Shown here piece by piece: positions 43,026-52,800 of a stretch of DNA of 64,000 nt. A program made the translations under genes and the position numbers. The notes under the pieces are model-generated. The model was not told the origin of the DNA, did no database searches, and saw only the letters and a program-made list of their open reading frames with translations. Numbering within the stretch: position 1 is the stretch's first letter; each line of letters starts with the position of its first letter. The stretch comes from Actinomyces naeslundii. GTDB lineage: Bacteria > Actinomycetota > Actinomycetes > Actinomycetales > Actinomycetaceae. The stretch spans positions 1-64,000 of the forward strand of contig NZ_MSRR01000019.1 in the NCBI RefSeq assembly GCF_001956585.1, written 5' to 3'.

Positions 43026-43931
43026 ATGTCTCTGCTTACCGGCCGCAAGGCGCTACTGGTCTATACGGGACGCAAGGATGGGCTGGGCAACCGTGTGCGT
43101 GCGCTGCTGTCCGCCCAGGAGCTCGCCCGGGTCGAGGACCGCGACCTCTACTACGTGTGGAGCACCGACCAGTACTTCGGCCCCCGAATGGATGAGCTCT
43201 GGCACTTCGATGAGGGCACCGCGGTGTCGAGACTGACCTCCCGGGCGCTCATGCCCCTGGCACGACTGCGACAGCCCAAGGGCGTTCAGATCACGCCCGT
43301 GCTGCGCCGCGCCCACCTGTGGCAGATCCACTCCCACGGTCTGCCCATCACCTGGGAGGACCCCTCCTGGAAGGGTGGAGCCGAGGAGGGGGTCGCACGC
43401 ACCGGACCGCGCCCCTGGACCGAGCGCCTGCGCGAGCTCACGCCCGTCGATGAGATCGCCGACCAGGTCCGCTCCCTCTACGACGCCCACCTGCGTGGAC
43501 GCCCCTACGTCGGCATCCAGGTTCGCACCCACGCGGTTTCGCACGCCAAGACCATCGAGTCCTCACCGGTGGAGTGGTTCGCCAACCGGATGCGTCAGAT
43601 CCGTGCCGACCACCCCGACGTCCCCTTCTTCCTGTCCTGCGACACCCCCGAGGCCCAGGAGCAGCTGGCCGGTGAGTTCGACGGCTGCGTCTTCCTCACC
43701 GACAAGGGCGGCTACAACACCATCAAGGGTGTGCGCTCGGGCTTGGTCGACCTCTACCTGCTGGCCAGTTCCCAGCACCTCATCGGGGCCTCCTTCTCCA
43801 GCTTCGTGGAGATGGCCGTCTTCCTGTGCGACGGCGTCGTCCCCTTCGAGCGGCCCGATCAGCCCTTCGAGGGTGAGCTCAGCCTGTCCCTGGGGCTGGC
43901 CGACGACCCCCTGCGCCCCGCCCGGCGCTGA
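43026..43931 (+). CDS. Putative fucosyltransferase-like glycosyltransferase
   Basis: A soluble protein of 301 residues with no signal peptide. The pattern resembles NodZ/GT23 and O-fucosyltransferase folds: a start with GRKDGLGNRVRALLSA, a basic GDP-sugar motif YVGIQVRTHAVS near residue 160, FFLSCDTPEAQEQL near 198, and the late DLYLLASSQHLIGASFSSF near 240. These features suggest transfer of a deoxyhexose from a GDP-sugar during repeat-unit assembly. Sugar and linkage are unknown, and the family call is by pattern only. AAGGAAT lies just upstream of the ATG. It is the last gene of the wzx operon, followed by a hairpin. Confidence 0.6.
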   Translation: MSLLTGRKALLVYTGRKDGLGNRVRALLSAQELARVEDRDLYYVWSTDQYFGPRMDELWHFDEGTAVSRLTSRALMPLARLRQPKGVQITPVLRRAHLWQIHSHGLPITWEDPSWKGGAEEGVARTGPRPWTERLRELTPVDEIADQVRSLYDAHLRGRPYVGIQVRTHAVSHAKTIESSPVEWFANRMRQIRADHPDVPFFLSCDTPEAQEQLAGEFDGCVFLTDKGGYNTIKGVRSGLVDLYLLASSQHLIGASFSSFVEMAVFLCDGVVPFERPDQPFEGELSLSLGLADDPLRPARR

Positions 43932-43965
43932 TGCCTTGCGTCGTCGGCGCCGAGTCGGGCATCTT

Positions 43966-44002
43966 TCGCGTAGCCCTGCAGCTGTTCAGCAGGGCTACGC
44001 GA
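43966..44002. terminator. Bidirectional terminator
   Basis: A perfect 14-bp stem (43966-43979 with 43989-44002) with a 9-nt loop lies between two convergent glycosyltransferase genes. Confidence 0.75.
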
Positions 44003-44022
44003 GAACTGCAGGCCTGGGCGGA

Positions 44023-45198
44023 TCAGCGCCCCAGGAGCTCGTCGACGATCCGGGCCATGGTGGCGCGGTAGCCGACCACGGAGAACCTCTCGGCCGCCTC
44101 GCGCTCGCCCTGCTCGGCCAGCCGGGTCGCCAGGTCCGGGTCCGTCGCCAGACTCCCCAGTGCCTCGGCCAGAGCCTCGGCGTCGTCGGCGGGCACGAGC
44201 AGTCCGGTGACCTCATCGGTGACGACCTCCGCCAGGCCCTGGACCCGGGAGGCCACGAGCGGTCTGGCCGCGTGCATCGCCTCGACCGCCGTGTTGCCGA
44301 AGGGCTCGGCCCGTGAGGGCACGACGACGGCGTCGGCGGCCTCCAGCACCGGCCAGGTGGGGCGCACGTAGCCCAGCAGCTCCACGTGCCCGTCCAGGTC
44401 CGGCTGGGCAGCACGCTCGCGCAGCTCCTCCTCGTACCACTCGTACCCGGGGAAGACCGATCCGCACACGCTCAAGGAGGCATCCACCCCCGAGCGGCGC
44501 ATCAGCCCGACGGCGTCCAGGGCCACGTCCACACCCTTCCGAGGGGACAGGCGTCCCACCATGGCGATCTGGAACGGATCGCCGGGGCGGCGTCGACGTA
44601 AGGCCTCCAGGGGATGGTCCGGACCCGCGACCCCGTTATGGACGACCTCCGTGCGGGAGGCCAGGTGCGGCTGGACCTCCAGGAGCGCGTCCCGGGCGGC
44701 CCCGGAGTTCGCCACGATCCGGGAGGCCGCCAGCAACGGTGCATTGAGTCCGGCGCGGATGATCCGGCGCTGAGTGTCCTCGGCCTCGTGAACATGCGCC
44801 AGCACGGGAACGCCGGCCGCGCTCGCGGCTACCGGCCACCACGGGATCGTCACCGTGTTGGTGAGGACCACCTCGGCCCGGCTGGCGCGGATGACGGCGC
44901 GCAGCCGGGCGATCTCCGGAGCGGCCTGAACGGACAGCTTCGCCAGTCCCCGGGGGCTCAGCAAGGCCTTGCGCAGCACCGTGAAAGGCATGACTGCCAC
45001 GCGGGCGCCGGCCTCGCGCAGCACCTCGACCAGGGGACCGTCCAGGGGCAGGGCCACGAGGACCTCGTGACCGGTCTCGATGAGTCCGTGGATGGTCTCG
45101 ACCAGCTGCCAGTCCGAGCCGTAGAGATCGGGGGAGGGATGCGCCACGAGGACCCGAGCGGCGCTGGTGCGCTCACCGCCCGCCTCGCCCCGGCTCAC
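44023..45198 (-). CDS. GT4-family glycosyltransferase
   Basis: The 391-residue GT-B enzyme has an N-terminal acceptor domain (VLVAHPSPDLYGSDWQLVE) and a C-terminal nucleotide-sugar domain with VGRLSPRKGVDVALDAV and the EPFGNTAVEAM motif (E-x7-E), typical of retaining GT4 enzymes such as mannosyl- or galactosyltransferases. The GTG start overlaps the stop of the upstream glycosyltransferase gene by 4 bp (GTGA). The open frame extends far upstream inside that gene in low-complexity sequence and is rejected as coding there. Donor and acceptor are unknown. Confidence 0.87.
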   Translation of the reverse strand: MSRGEAGGERTSAARVLVAHPSPDLYGSDWQLVETIHGLIETGHEVLVALPLDGPLVEVLREAGARVAVMPFTVLRKALLSPRGLAKLSVQAAPEIARLRAVIRASRAEVVLTNTVTIPWWPVAASAAGVPVLAHVHEAEDTQRRIIRAGLNAPLLAASRIVANSGAARDALLEVQPHLASRTEVVHNGVAGPDHPLEALRRRRPGDPFQIAMVGRLSPRKGVDVALDAVGLMRRSGVDASLSVCGSVFPGYEWYEEELRERAAQPDLDGHVELLGYVRPTWPVLEAADAVVVPSRAEPFGNTAVEAMHAARPLVASRVQGLAEVVTDEVTGLLVPADDAEALAEALGSLATDPDLATRLAEQGEREAAERFSVVGYRATMARIVDELLGR

Positions 45199-46364
45199 AG
45201 GCTCACCTTCCCGGTACGACGCCCGCTGGGGCGGTGGCGAGTCGGTCCCTCGAGTGCGAGGCGCCGGGCCAGGGCCTCGTAGCCGGAGGCCACCTCGTCC
45301 CAGTCGTAGAGGGCCGCCCGCTCTCGGGACTCCTCGCCACGTGCGGTCTGGGCCTCGACGTCGGACTCGGCGGAGGTGACCAGGGCGGCCACGTCGTCGG
45401 GACAGGCCCAGTAGCGACCGGCCTCCCCCAGAACCTCGCGGTTGAAGGAGACGTCGAAGGCGTCCACCGCGGCCCCAGCGCCGATGGCGCGTAGGAGGGA
45501 GGGGTTCGTGCCGCCCACGGAGTGGCCGTGGTAGTAGACCAGGGCGCCGGCGTAGAGAGCATCGAGCAGCTCCTGGTCCCACAGGCCTCCGAGCAGCCGG
45601 ACGCGGTCGTCGGCCAGCGACTGGATCCGGGCGGTGTAGTCGTCGGCGTAGGGCGCTGAGCCGACGACGACCAGCGGCAGCGTGGCCCCGGAGCGTACGT
45701 ATCCCTCAACGATGACGTCGACGTGGTTCTCCATCTCGAAGCGGGCCACGACTAGATGGAAGCCCTTGGGAACCAGGTCCAGCTCGGCCAGGCGCGAGGT
45801 GTCCGCCGTGATCCGGGGCGCACCGTAGGAGATGAGGTCGGTGGGGGCGTTGAACTCGTCGGTGTAGTAGTCGGCGATGCCCTGGGCGTCGGCGATGAGC
45901 GCGTCGGAGTAGCGCACGGCCAGGGCCTCGGCCGCGCGGTAGTAGCGCTTGCCGGTGGGACCCCACTTGCCGCGGCGCCACTCCAGCCCGTCGACGTGGG
46001 TGGCCACCGGGACGCGGGCGGCGCGCAGTGCGGGCAGGAAGGGGGAGTTGGCGGCGTTGAAGACGAAGGCGGCGTCCGGGTGGGTACGGCGCAGCAGGTG
46101 GACTACCGACAGTGCCGTGTGAGACAGGGTCTCCAGACTGCGGTTCTTGACCGAGGGCAGTTCGACGAGACGCATCCCCAGGTAGGTGCTGGGAAGCGGG
46201 GTCTGCGGCTCAGGGTTGCGGCAGTAGACCAGGACCTGGTGGCCGCGGTCGGCCAGGCGGCGGCCGACCTCCTCGATTGCGGTCTCGAAACCTCCGTAGC
46301 GGGCGGGGACGCCACGCGTCCCGATCATGGCGATGCGGAGCCGGTTCGGGTTCACGGCAGTCAA
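45195..46364 (-). CDS. DUF1972-type glycosyltransferase (rhamnosyltransferase-like)
   Basis: The 389-residue GT-B enzyme begins with the DUF1972 signature IAMIGTRGVPARYGGFETAI. It has an acceptor region with YCRNPEPQTPLPS and a C-terminal GT1/GT4 donor domain with SVGGTNPSLLRAIGAGAAV. Characterised relatives include beta-1,4-rhamnosyltransferases of exopolysaccharide and S-layer glycan synthesis. The start is a TTG with AAAGGA five bases upstream; a GTG three codons later is a weaker choice. It is co-transcribed with the following GT4 gene and divergent from the secreted propeller gene. Confidence 0.85.
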   Translation of the reverse strand: MTAVNPNRLRIAMIGTRGVPARYGGFETAIEEVGRRLADRGHQVLVYCRNPEPQTPLPSTYLGMRLVELPSVKNRSLETLSHTALSVVHLLRRTHPDAAFVFNAANSPFLPALRAARVPVATHVDGLEWRRGKWGPTGKRYYRAAEALAVRYSDALIADAQGIADYYTDEFNAPTDLISYGAPRITADTSRLAELDLVPKGFHLVVARFEMENHVDVIVEGYVRSGATLPLVVVGSAPYADDYTARIQSLADDRVRLLGGLWDQELLDALYAGALVYYHGHSVGGTNPSLLRAIGAGAAVDAFDVSFNREVLGEAGRYWACPDDVAALVTSAESDVEAQTARGEESRERAALYDWDEVASGYEALARRLALEGPTRHRPSGRRTGKVSL

Positions 46365-47071
46365 CGGAGTCCTTTCGAAAGGCGGCGGAGCCGGTCAGGG
46401 ATGGGAACCGGTGACCCTGGTTGGATCTGACCGCCGACGGCGGCCCGGGTGGAGGATCACCGAGGAGGATGACGCCGGGGTGGTGACAACGCGGACAATA
46501 CGGGCAACGAGGATGACGAGCAGACTCGGCTCCTGCCCGCGAGCTCGTGCGTACCCGCCGGGTGGTTGCGCCGCGTAGACGTAGACCCCGGGACACCTGG
46601 TCAGGAGTCTAGAGGCAGACACGATCCGACACCTGCGGAATGCGTGCGGTTCCGTTGCAATTTCTCAGGCGAGGATGCCCAGTGGGGCCGTACTGGCGCG
46701 CCATCGGTGCGCCATCGCGGAGCCGTCGGGGTGCGGGAGCAGGACCCGACTGGCGCCGGTGCAGGTGGTCTACTCCACCTGGGCGCGGGCTGGGCATTCC
46801 GGTCAAGAATCAGGTGTGGAACCCAGCGCAGGTTAATGAGAGGCTATCTGTGAGAAAAGTGGGCAGAGGGTACGCTCTGGCAACGTTAGTGATTGATTCC
46901 ACAACAAGAGGTGGAACAAAGTCTGCTTGAACCGTTATCAAGACGTTACCTCTGTAATAGCCTCGTGACCGGCGCCGGTCTTACCACCAGCCCTTCGGGC
47001 TGCGAGTGGGGCTGCCCCGTCATATTGCGCCACTTACCCAGGTTCCCTCACGTCTTAAGAACGGAGCACTC
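46365..47071. other. Divergent intergenic region upstream of the first propeller gene
   Basis: This 707-bp gap has no supported gene; short frames in it show no ribosome site or family feature. GC is high up to about 46810 and drops between 46830 and 46970, where the promoter of the secreted protein probably lies. Small hairpins are visible at 46766-46783 (AGGTGG/CCACCT) and 46898-46917 (TTCCAC/GTGGAA). Why the leader is so long is not clear. Confidence 0.5.
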
Positions 47072-48601
47072 GTGCATCCTTCCCGTGCTGTCTCCAGTGT
47101 GGGGGCGGTCCTGACCGCCCTCCCCCTCGCTCTTGGTGCGCTCGTCGCCCCTACTTTTGCCGCGCCCCCGGCTGCTGCTGCCCAGGGGCAGGTCACTCTC
47201 GCCTCCCCGCAGGTTCTGCCCACTCCTCAGATCGACGGCATCGTCTGGGATCAGGCGGTCGTGGGGAACACGGTCTACGTCGTCGGAGAGTTCAAGAACG
47301 CCCGTCCGTTCGGCGCTGCCGACGGCGAGAACGAGTCCCCTCGTTACAACGCCATGGCCTTCGATATCACCACGGGTGCGCTGCTGGACTGGGCGCCCAA
47401 GGTCAACGGCAAGATCAGCGCGGTCGAGGCCTCTGCCGACGGATCCACCATCTACCTCGGTGGCAACTTCACCTCCGTCAATGATGAGACCGCCTACCGA
47501 GTCGCTGCGGTCGACGCTGCAGGCAAGCGCAAGCCGCTGGCTGCCTCGGCCAACGGGGCGGTCATGGACCTGGAGCTCTCGCCTGACGGATCCACTCTGT
47601 ACATGTCGGGCTCCTTCACCCAGATCAACTCCTCGGCGCGTCAGCGCGCAGGCGCCGTGGATCTCAAGACCCAGAAGGTCAACAACTTCGCGCCCGCAGT
47701 CGACGACTTCATGGTGCGGTCCATCACGGTGGCAGCTGACAACTCCGCAGTGGCGATCGGTGGCTCCTTCACCACGGTGGGGGGATCCTCCGACGGCTAC
47801 GGCGTGGCCATCCTGGAGAAGGACGGGTCCCTGCGGCACACCAATGTCGCCAGCGTGGTCCACAACGGCGGGAAGGACTCCGGCATTATGAGCCTGAAGT
47901 CGGACTCCAAGGGCCTCTACGGCGTCGGCTACTCCCAGGAGGGCACCTTCGAGGGGATGTTCCGCGCCAGCTGGACCACGGGGGACATCGACCTCATGGC
48001 CGACTGCCACGGTGACAGCTACGACGTACTACCCACCAATGACGTTATCTACACCGCCAGTCACGCCCACGACTGCAGCAACATCGGAGGCTTCTCCGAC
48101 CGTTCGGACGAGGGCGTCTACCACCACGCCGTCGGCTTCTCCAGCACGGCCACCGGTACCGTGAGGTCCAACACGGCGCGGGGCTACAGCGACTACGCCG
48201 GGCAGCCCGCCCCCACTCAGTACGACGGTTTCCTGCCTGGTTTTGAGAACGGTAGCTACAGCGGGCTGAGTCAGGCCGTGTGGACCGTCGAGGGCAACAG
48301 TCAGTACCTCGTGTACGCCGGTGAGTTCGTGGCCGTCAACGGAACCGCCCAGCAGGGGATCGTCCGCTTCTCCATGAGCGGGGGCAACGCCGGTGCTCAG
48401 CCGGGCAACAACGGTGACAACAACGGCAACGACAACGGCGACAACAACGACGGCAAGGACAAGAAGAACAAGGACAAGAAGGATAAGAAGAACAAGAAGA
48501 ACCAGGACGGCTGGGACAACCAGGACGACTGGGACAACCAGGACGGTTGGGACCAGAACGCTGGCGACAACAACCAGGGTGGCGGTTGGTGGTGGTGGTG
48601 A
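47072..48601 (+). CDS. Secreted beta-propeller protein with Asp/Lys/Trp-rich tail
   Basis: A 509-residue secreted protein. The signal peptide is clear (about residues 10-39, ending in PPAAAAQ). The body is a beta-propeller built of repeats such as TIYLGGNFTSVNDE and TLYMSGSFTQINSSARQR, of the delta-60/DUF5122 type. A block shared with the paralogue at 49870 contains MADCHGDSYDVLP and SHAHDCSNIGGF, with two Cys and several His/Asp residues. The C-terminal 60 residues are very low complexity: Asn/Asp/Gly, then Lys/Asp, then WDNQD repeats, ending GGGWWWW. No sortase motif is present. The GTG start has CGGAG five bases upstream. Confidence 0.82.
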   Translation: MHPSRAVSSVGAVLTALPLALGALVAPTFAAPPAAAAQGQVTLASPQVLPTPQIDGIVWDQAVVGNTVYVVGEFKNARPFGAADGENESPRYNAMAFDITTGALLDWAPKVNGKISAVEASADGSTIYLGGNFTSVNDETAYRVAAVDAAGKRKPLAASANGAVMDLELSPDGSTLYMSGSFTQINSSARQRAGAVDLKTQKVNNFAPAVDDFMVRSITVAADNSAVAIGGSFTTVGGSSDGYGVAILEKDGSLRHTNVASVVHNGGKDSGIMSLKSDSKGLYGVGYSQEGTFEGMFRASWTTGDIDLMADCHGDSYDVLPTNDVIYTASHAHDCSNIGGFSDRSDEGVYHHAVGFSSTATGTVRSNTARGYSDYAGQPAPTQYDGFLPGFENGSYSGLSQAVWTVEGNSQYLVYAGEFVAVNGTAQQGIVRFSMSGGNAGAQPGNNGDNNGNDNGDNNDGKDKKNKDKKDKKNKKNQDGWDNQDDWDNQDGWDQNAGDNNQGGGWWWW

Positions 48602-48603
48602 CC

Positions 48604-49428
48604 ATGAATCCCGCCGAGTCCGCCCGTCATCTCCGACGTCCGGCTGAGTCCTCCGGTTCTCAGATCGGTAGCGATGTGCTCCCGAACTCAGTGGCCGCCG
48701 ATGGCGTCGCTGCGCGTCGTGGAGGTCGTACGCTTCGGCATGTGTCACGAACTCGATTGCTGATCCTGCCCGCCGTCCTGGTACTGGGGCTGGGGCTGGC
48801 CGCCTGCGGAGGCGGGAAGTCCCACAGTGCCGCCAGCTCATCCGCTTCGTCCGCGTCTGCCAGTGGGTCGGCTGCGGCCTCGGCACCTGCCGCGGCCTCG
48901 AACGCCACCACTCCGACGGTCCAGACCGCGAAGCCGTCGCCGGCTCCTCCGTCGCCGTCGAACGAGGTCGCCACCCCGGACGCCTCCTCGATCGACCCCA
49001 AGGCCGTTGAGACTGGCGACCTGTCCAAGGACGAGTACCCTGAGGTGTCTCTGGACAAGTCGGTCCGCGTTGACGGGGACGTCGTCATCTCCCTGGGGAA
49101 GCTCCAGGCTCAGGACTTCGCCTCGGGACCCGCTGAAGTGGGAGGTCCCGGTGTCTTGGTGCCGGTGACGGTGACGAACAACTCCGGTCAGGACCTGGCA
49201 CTGGCCAGCGTGCTGTCCACCACGGTCAACTACGGCGAGGGTGGCGGTACGCCCGCCAGTGAGATCGTCTCGGCCTCGGACGCAGTGCCCGCCTCGCTCG
49301 CCGCCGGTCAGACGGTGACCGTCAATCGCGCCTTCGTCATCCCGGCTGAGGATCGCGCGAGCGTCAAGGTGGTTGTTGATCTGGGGGCGGACCACGGTGC
49401 TGCCACATTCCGGGGGTCCGCCGGCTGA
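48604..49428 (+). CDS. Lipoprotein with DUF4352-like domain
   Basis: The gene begins two bases after the propeller gene. Residues 47-68 form a lipoprotein signal (SRTRLLILPAVLVLGLGLAA) with lipobox LAAC; the Cys would be lipidated. A Ser/Ala/Pro-rich spacer follows, then a beta-sandwich domain of about 110 residues (VVISLGKLQAQDF, VPVTVTNNSGQDLALA) resembling DUF4352 or other Ig-like extracellular domains. From the ATG at 48604 the signal would have a 46-residue hydrophilic lead, unusual for a lipoprotein; a GTG at 48742 would give a standard signal, but its ribosome site is too distant. Its place between two propeller paralogues suggests it works with them at the membrane. Confidence 0.75.
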   Translation: MNPAESARHLRRPAESSGSQIGSDVLPNSVAADGVAARRGGRTLRHVSRTRLLILPAVLVLGLGLAACGGGKSHSAASSSASSASASGSAAASAPAAASNATTPTVQTAKPSPAPPSPSNEVATPDASSIDPKAVETGDLSKDEYPEVSLDKSVRVDGDVVISLGKLQAQDFASGPAEVGGPGVLVPVTVTNNSGQDLALASVLSTTVNYGEGGGTPASEIVSASDAVPASLAAGQTVTVNRAFVIPAEDRASVKVVVDLGADHGAATFRGSAG

Positions 49429-49478
49429 CGCAGGTCGTCGTTCTTGCAGGATCTGTCCTCCTACGGCTCTTCCCCTCC

Positions 49479-49521
49479 AGGCGCCGTCCGCAGCTCGTCG
49501 AAGCGAGCTCGGACGGCGCCT
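49479..49521 (+). terminator. Intrinsic terminator
   Basis: A 12-bp stem (49479-49490 with 49510-49521), continued inward by six more pairs after a one-base bulge, lies 50 bp after the lipoprotein gene. It is followed by GTGTGTCTG. Confidence 0.75.
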
Positions 49522-49869
49522 GTGTGTCTGCGCTGAGCGGTGAGGCAAGGGCTGTCGTGTTGCCGTGCTGTGACATTGCCTGACCTCTCTCTGAGATCAA
49601 CCTGAATAATGTCGATGCAAAGTCTGGTTTTGATGATTAAGACTTATGGGTGTAGCGAAACCATTGCCATAGTGGGGATTTGGTGCGATCTGACCGAAAG
49701 GTTGACGTCGTCCGAAAATGTTCTGGGCTGTGGTATGCGCCAAGTACTCGGCAGGGGAGTTGTTGTCGGTGTACTATAAGCCGACCCGTCGACCCTGGTC
49801 GGGTACGGATTACCAGCCGCTCGTGAGGTTGTGTGTCCGTGATCTGCGTATGTTCTGAATGGAATACCT
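49522..49869 (+). other. AT-richer leader region of the second propeller gene
   Basis: No gene is supported in these 348 bases. The stretch 49590-49690 is much AT-richer than the surroundings, as is the leader of the paralogue at 47072. TATAAG near 49774 could be a -10 box, but no matching -35 is obvious. The ribosome site before the GTG at 49870 is weak (GGAA). Confidence 0.45.
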
Positions 49870-52800
49870 GTGAAGCTCCCCCGCCGACTTCTGAGCGGCC
49901 TCTTGGCTGCGGCTCTTATCCCCCTTGGCGCCGTCACTCTTGCCCCGGCAGCACCCGCCGCCGCGGACCCGGCCCCCGCCGGCGCTGCCGGCGCTCCTAG
50001 CACCGTCTCCGCCGACGCCCTGCCCACCGCCCAGATCAACGGCATCGTCTGGGATCAGGTCGTGGTGGGCGACGTCGTCTACGCCGTCGGAAAGTTCTCC
50101 GCGGTCCGGCCCGCGGGCTCGCCGGCCGGCCAGAACGAGTCGCCGCGCGGCAACGCGATGGCCTACAACATCAACACTGGAGAGATCCTCGACTGGGCTC
50201 CCACCACCAACGCCACCATCAACACGATCGCCGCCTCCGCCGACGGTCAGACCCTCTACCTGGGCGGGGAGTTCACGACACTGAACAACCAGACTGCGTG
50301 GCGCGTCGGTGCGGTCAGGGCCGCCGACGGTCAGCGGGTGCCCCTGGGGGCCTCCGCCAACAACAGCGTCAAGGCCCTCAGCGTCTCCGCCAATGGCCAG
50401 ACGCTCTACATCGGCGGTGCCTTCACTCAGATCAACTCCTCGGCCCGCCAGCGTGTCGCCGCGATCAACCTGAGCACCCAGAAGGTGACAGGCTTCGCTC
50501 CGAAGATCGACAACTACTACGTGCGCAGCATCGTTGAGGCCACTGACGGCTCGGCCGTGGCCATCGGCGGGGCCTTCGAGTCCGTCGGGGGCAGCGACAA
50601 GCCCGGTCACGGGATCGCCGTCTTCGAGACCGACGGCACCCTGCGCAAGAACAATGTCTCCAGCGTGGTCCGTGGTGCCGGAGCCGAGGCCTCTGTCATG
50701 AGCGTGAAGGCCGACGAGCAGGGCCTGTACGCCGCGAGCTACTCCCGGCTGGGCACCTTCGAAGGCGTCATGCGCCTGAACTGGACCACCGGGAACATCG
50801 ACTACATGGCCGACTGCCACGGCGACTCCTACGACGTCCTGCCCGCCGGCGACGTCGTCTACGCCGCCAGCCACTCCCACGACTGCTCCAACATCGGCGG
50901 CTTCCCGGACGTCGCGTATCACTACCACAACGCGGTGGCCTACACGAACGCCGCCACCGGAACGGTGGAGGAGAACCACGGCTGGGGTTACAAGAACTAC
51001 GCCGGCCAGAACGCCACCACGAACCTCAACTTCTACCCCGACTTCACGCCGGGCAAGATCTCCGGCGCCGTCCAGGCGACCTGGACCGTCGAGGGCAATG
51101 ACAAGTACGTCGTCTACGGAGGTGAGTTCCTGGCCGTCAACGGCACTGCCCAGCAGGGTCTGGTGCGCTTCGCCCGCCGCGACATCGCCCCCAACAAGCA
51201 GGGCCCCATGGACAAGGGCGGTGCCTTCAAGGTCTCCGGCTCCTCGCCGCGCGCCGGCGTCGTGTCCCTGTCCTTCAAGGCCAACTGGGACCGTGATGAC
51301 AAGACCCTGACCTACAACGTCTTCCGTGACTCCATGAACGGCCAGCCGGTCTCCAGCCAGTCGGTGACCGCCGGTTTCTGGGAGCGCCCCGACCTCAGCG
51401 CCACCGACGTCGTCGACCCCGGAAGCACTCACCGCTACCGGGTTCAGGTCACCGACCAGTGGGGCGCCTCCACGACCTCCGACTGGGTGACTGTCAAGGC
51501 CGGTGAGGGACAGGGCCTGAGTAAGTACGGAGCCCGCGTCCTGGCCGACGGCGCCGCCCACTACTGGTCCTTCGATGAGACCAGCGGCGACAAGGCCGAG
51601 GACTTCGTGGCCGAGCGCAACATGACGATCCGCGGCAAGGCCTACAAGCGCGGGGGCGGGTCCGTCCTGGGCTCCGGAGCCTCGTTGACCATGACCTCGG
51701 ACGCCAATAACAAGTCGCACGCCGCGACGCGCGTTGCCTCCCAGGCGCCCACGGCCTTCTCGATGGAGGCATGGGTGCGCACCAGCTCGACCTCGGGCGG
51801 GGCGATCATGAGCTACGGCTCCTCCGCGACCAACCAGTCGTGGAATCGTGACCGCATGGTGTACATGCGTGACGACGGCACCCTCAGCTTCATGCTCTAC
51901 CCGGGCAAGCTCGCCACCATCACCACGCCCAAGAGCTACAACGACGGCCAGTGGCACCACATCGTGGCCTCGCTGAGCCCAACCTCCGGCGCGATGCTCT
52001 ATGTGGACGGTAACCTCGCCGCCTTCGACGGCTCCATGACCAAGGGGCAGAGCTACTCCGGTTACTGGCGTATCGGTGGGGATGCCCTGAGCGGTGTCAA
52101 CGGGCAGCCCTCCAACACCAACATCCAGGCCGACATTGATGAGGCCGCTGTCTACAGCACACCGCTGTCCGCCCGACAGATCGCCGAGCACTACACCGCC
52201 GCCACCGGCAAGCAGGTCGAGCCGGACAAGGGCGACGGCAAGGGTAAGGACAATGGCAAGGACAACGCCGGCAAGGGTAAGGACAAGGACAAGCAGCCCG
52301 AGGGCAAGGCTCTGCTGGAGGACCCCTTCGAGCGCAGCGTGAACGGTGGCTGGGGCAAGGCCGCCACCGGCGGTTCCTGGAAGACCACCTGGAACGCAGC
52401 GGCCTTCTCCGTCGACGGCACCAGTGGCCGGATCGCCATGGCCGGTCCGCGCTCCTCGGCGTCGATCATCTCTGACGAGATCAAGTCGACCTCCACCGAC
52501 GCCGTCGTGGACTTCTCCCTGGACGCGGTGCCCTCCGGCAACGGTGCGTTCATCTCCTACGCCGCTCGCTCGACCAAGGCCGGCCAGTACCAGGCCACGG
52601 TTCGGGTCGGCAGCGCCGGCAACCCCGTTATCACGGTCTCGCGCGTGGTCAAGGGCCGGGAGACCTCGCTGGGCAGCTACGTGCTGCCGCAGGGTTACAC
52701 GGCTGGCCAGCCGCTCCACCTGCGCATGGTGGTTGACGGTGCGGAGTCGACCAACATCCAGGCCAAGCTCTGGGCCGGCAACACCGAGCCCGCCGAGTGG

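Noticed and set aside
44023-45582. A longer 519-residue version of the GT4 glycosyltransferase
   Set aside because: The added 128 residues are Arg/Gly-rich shadow of the upstream gene; the GTG at 45198 with a GTGA overlap gives the normal family length.
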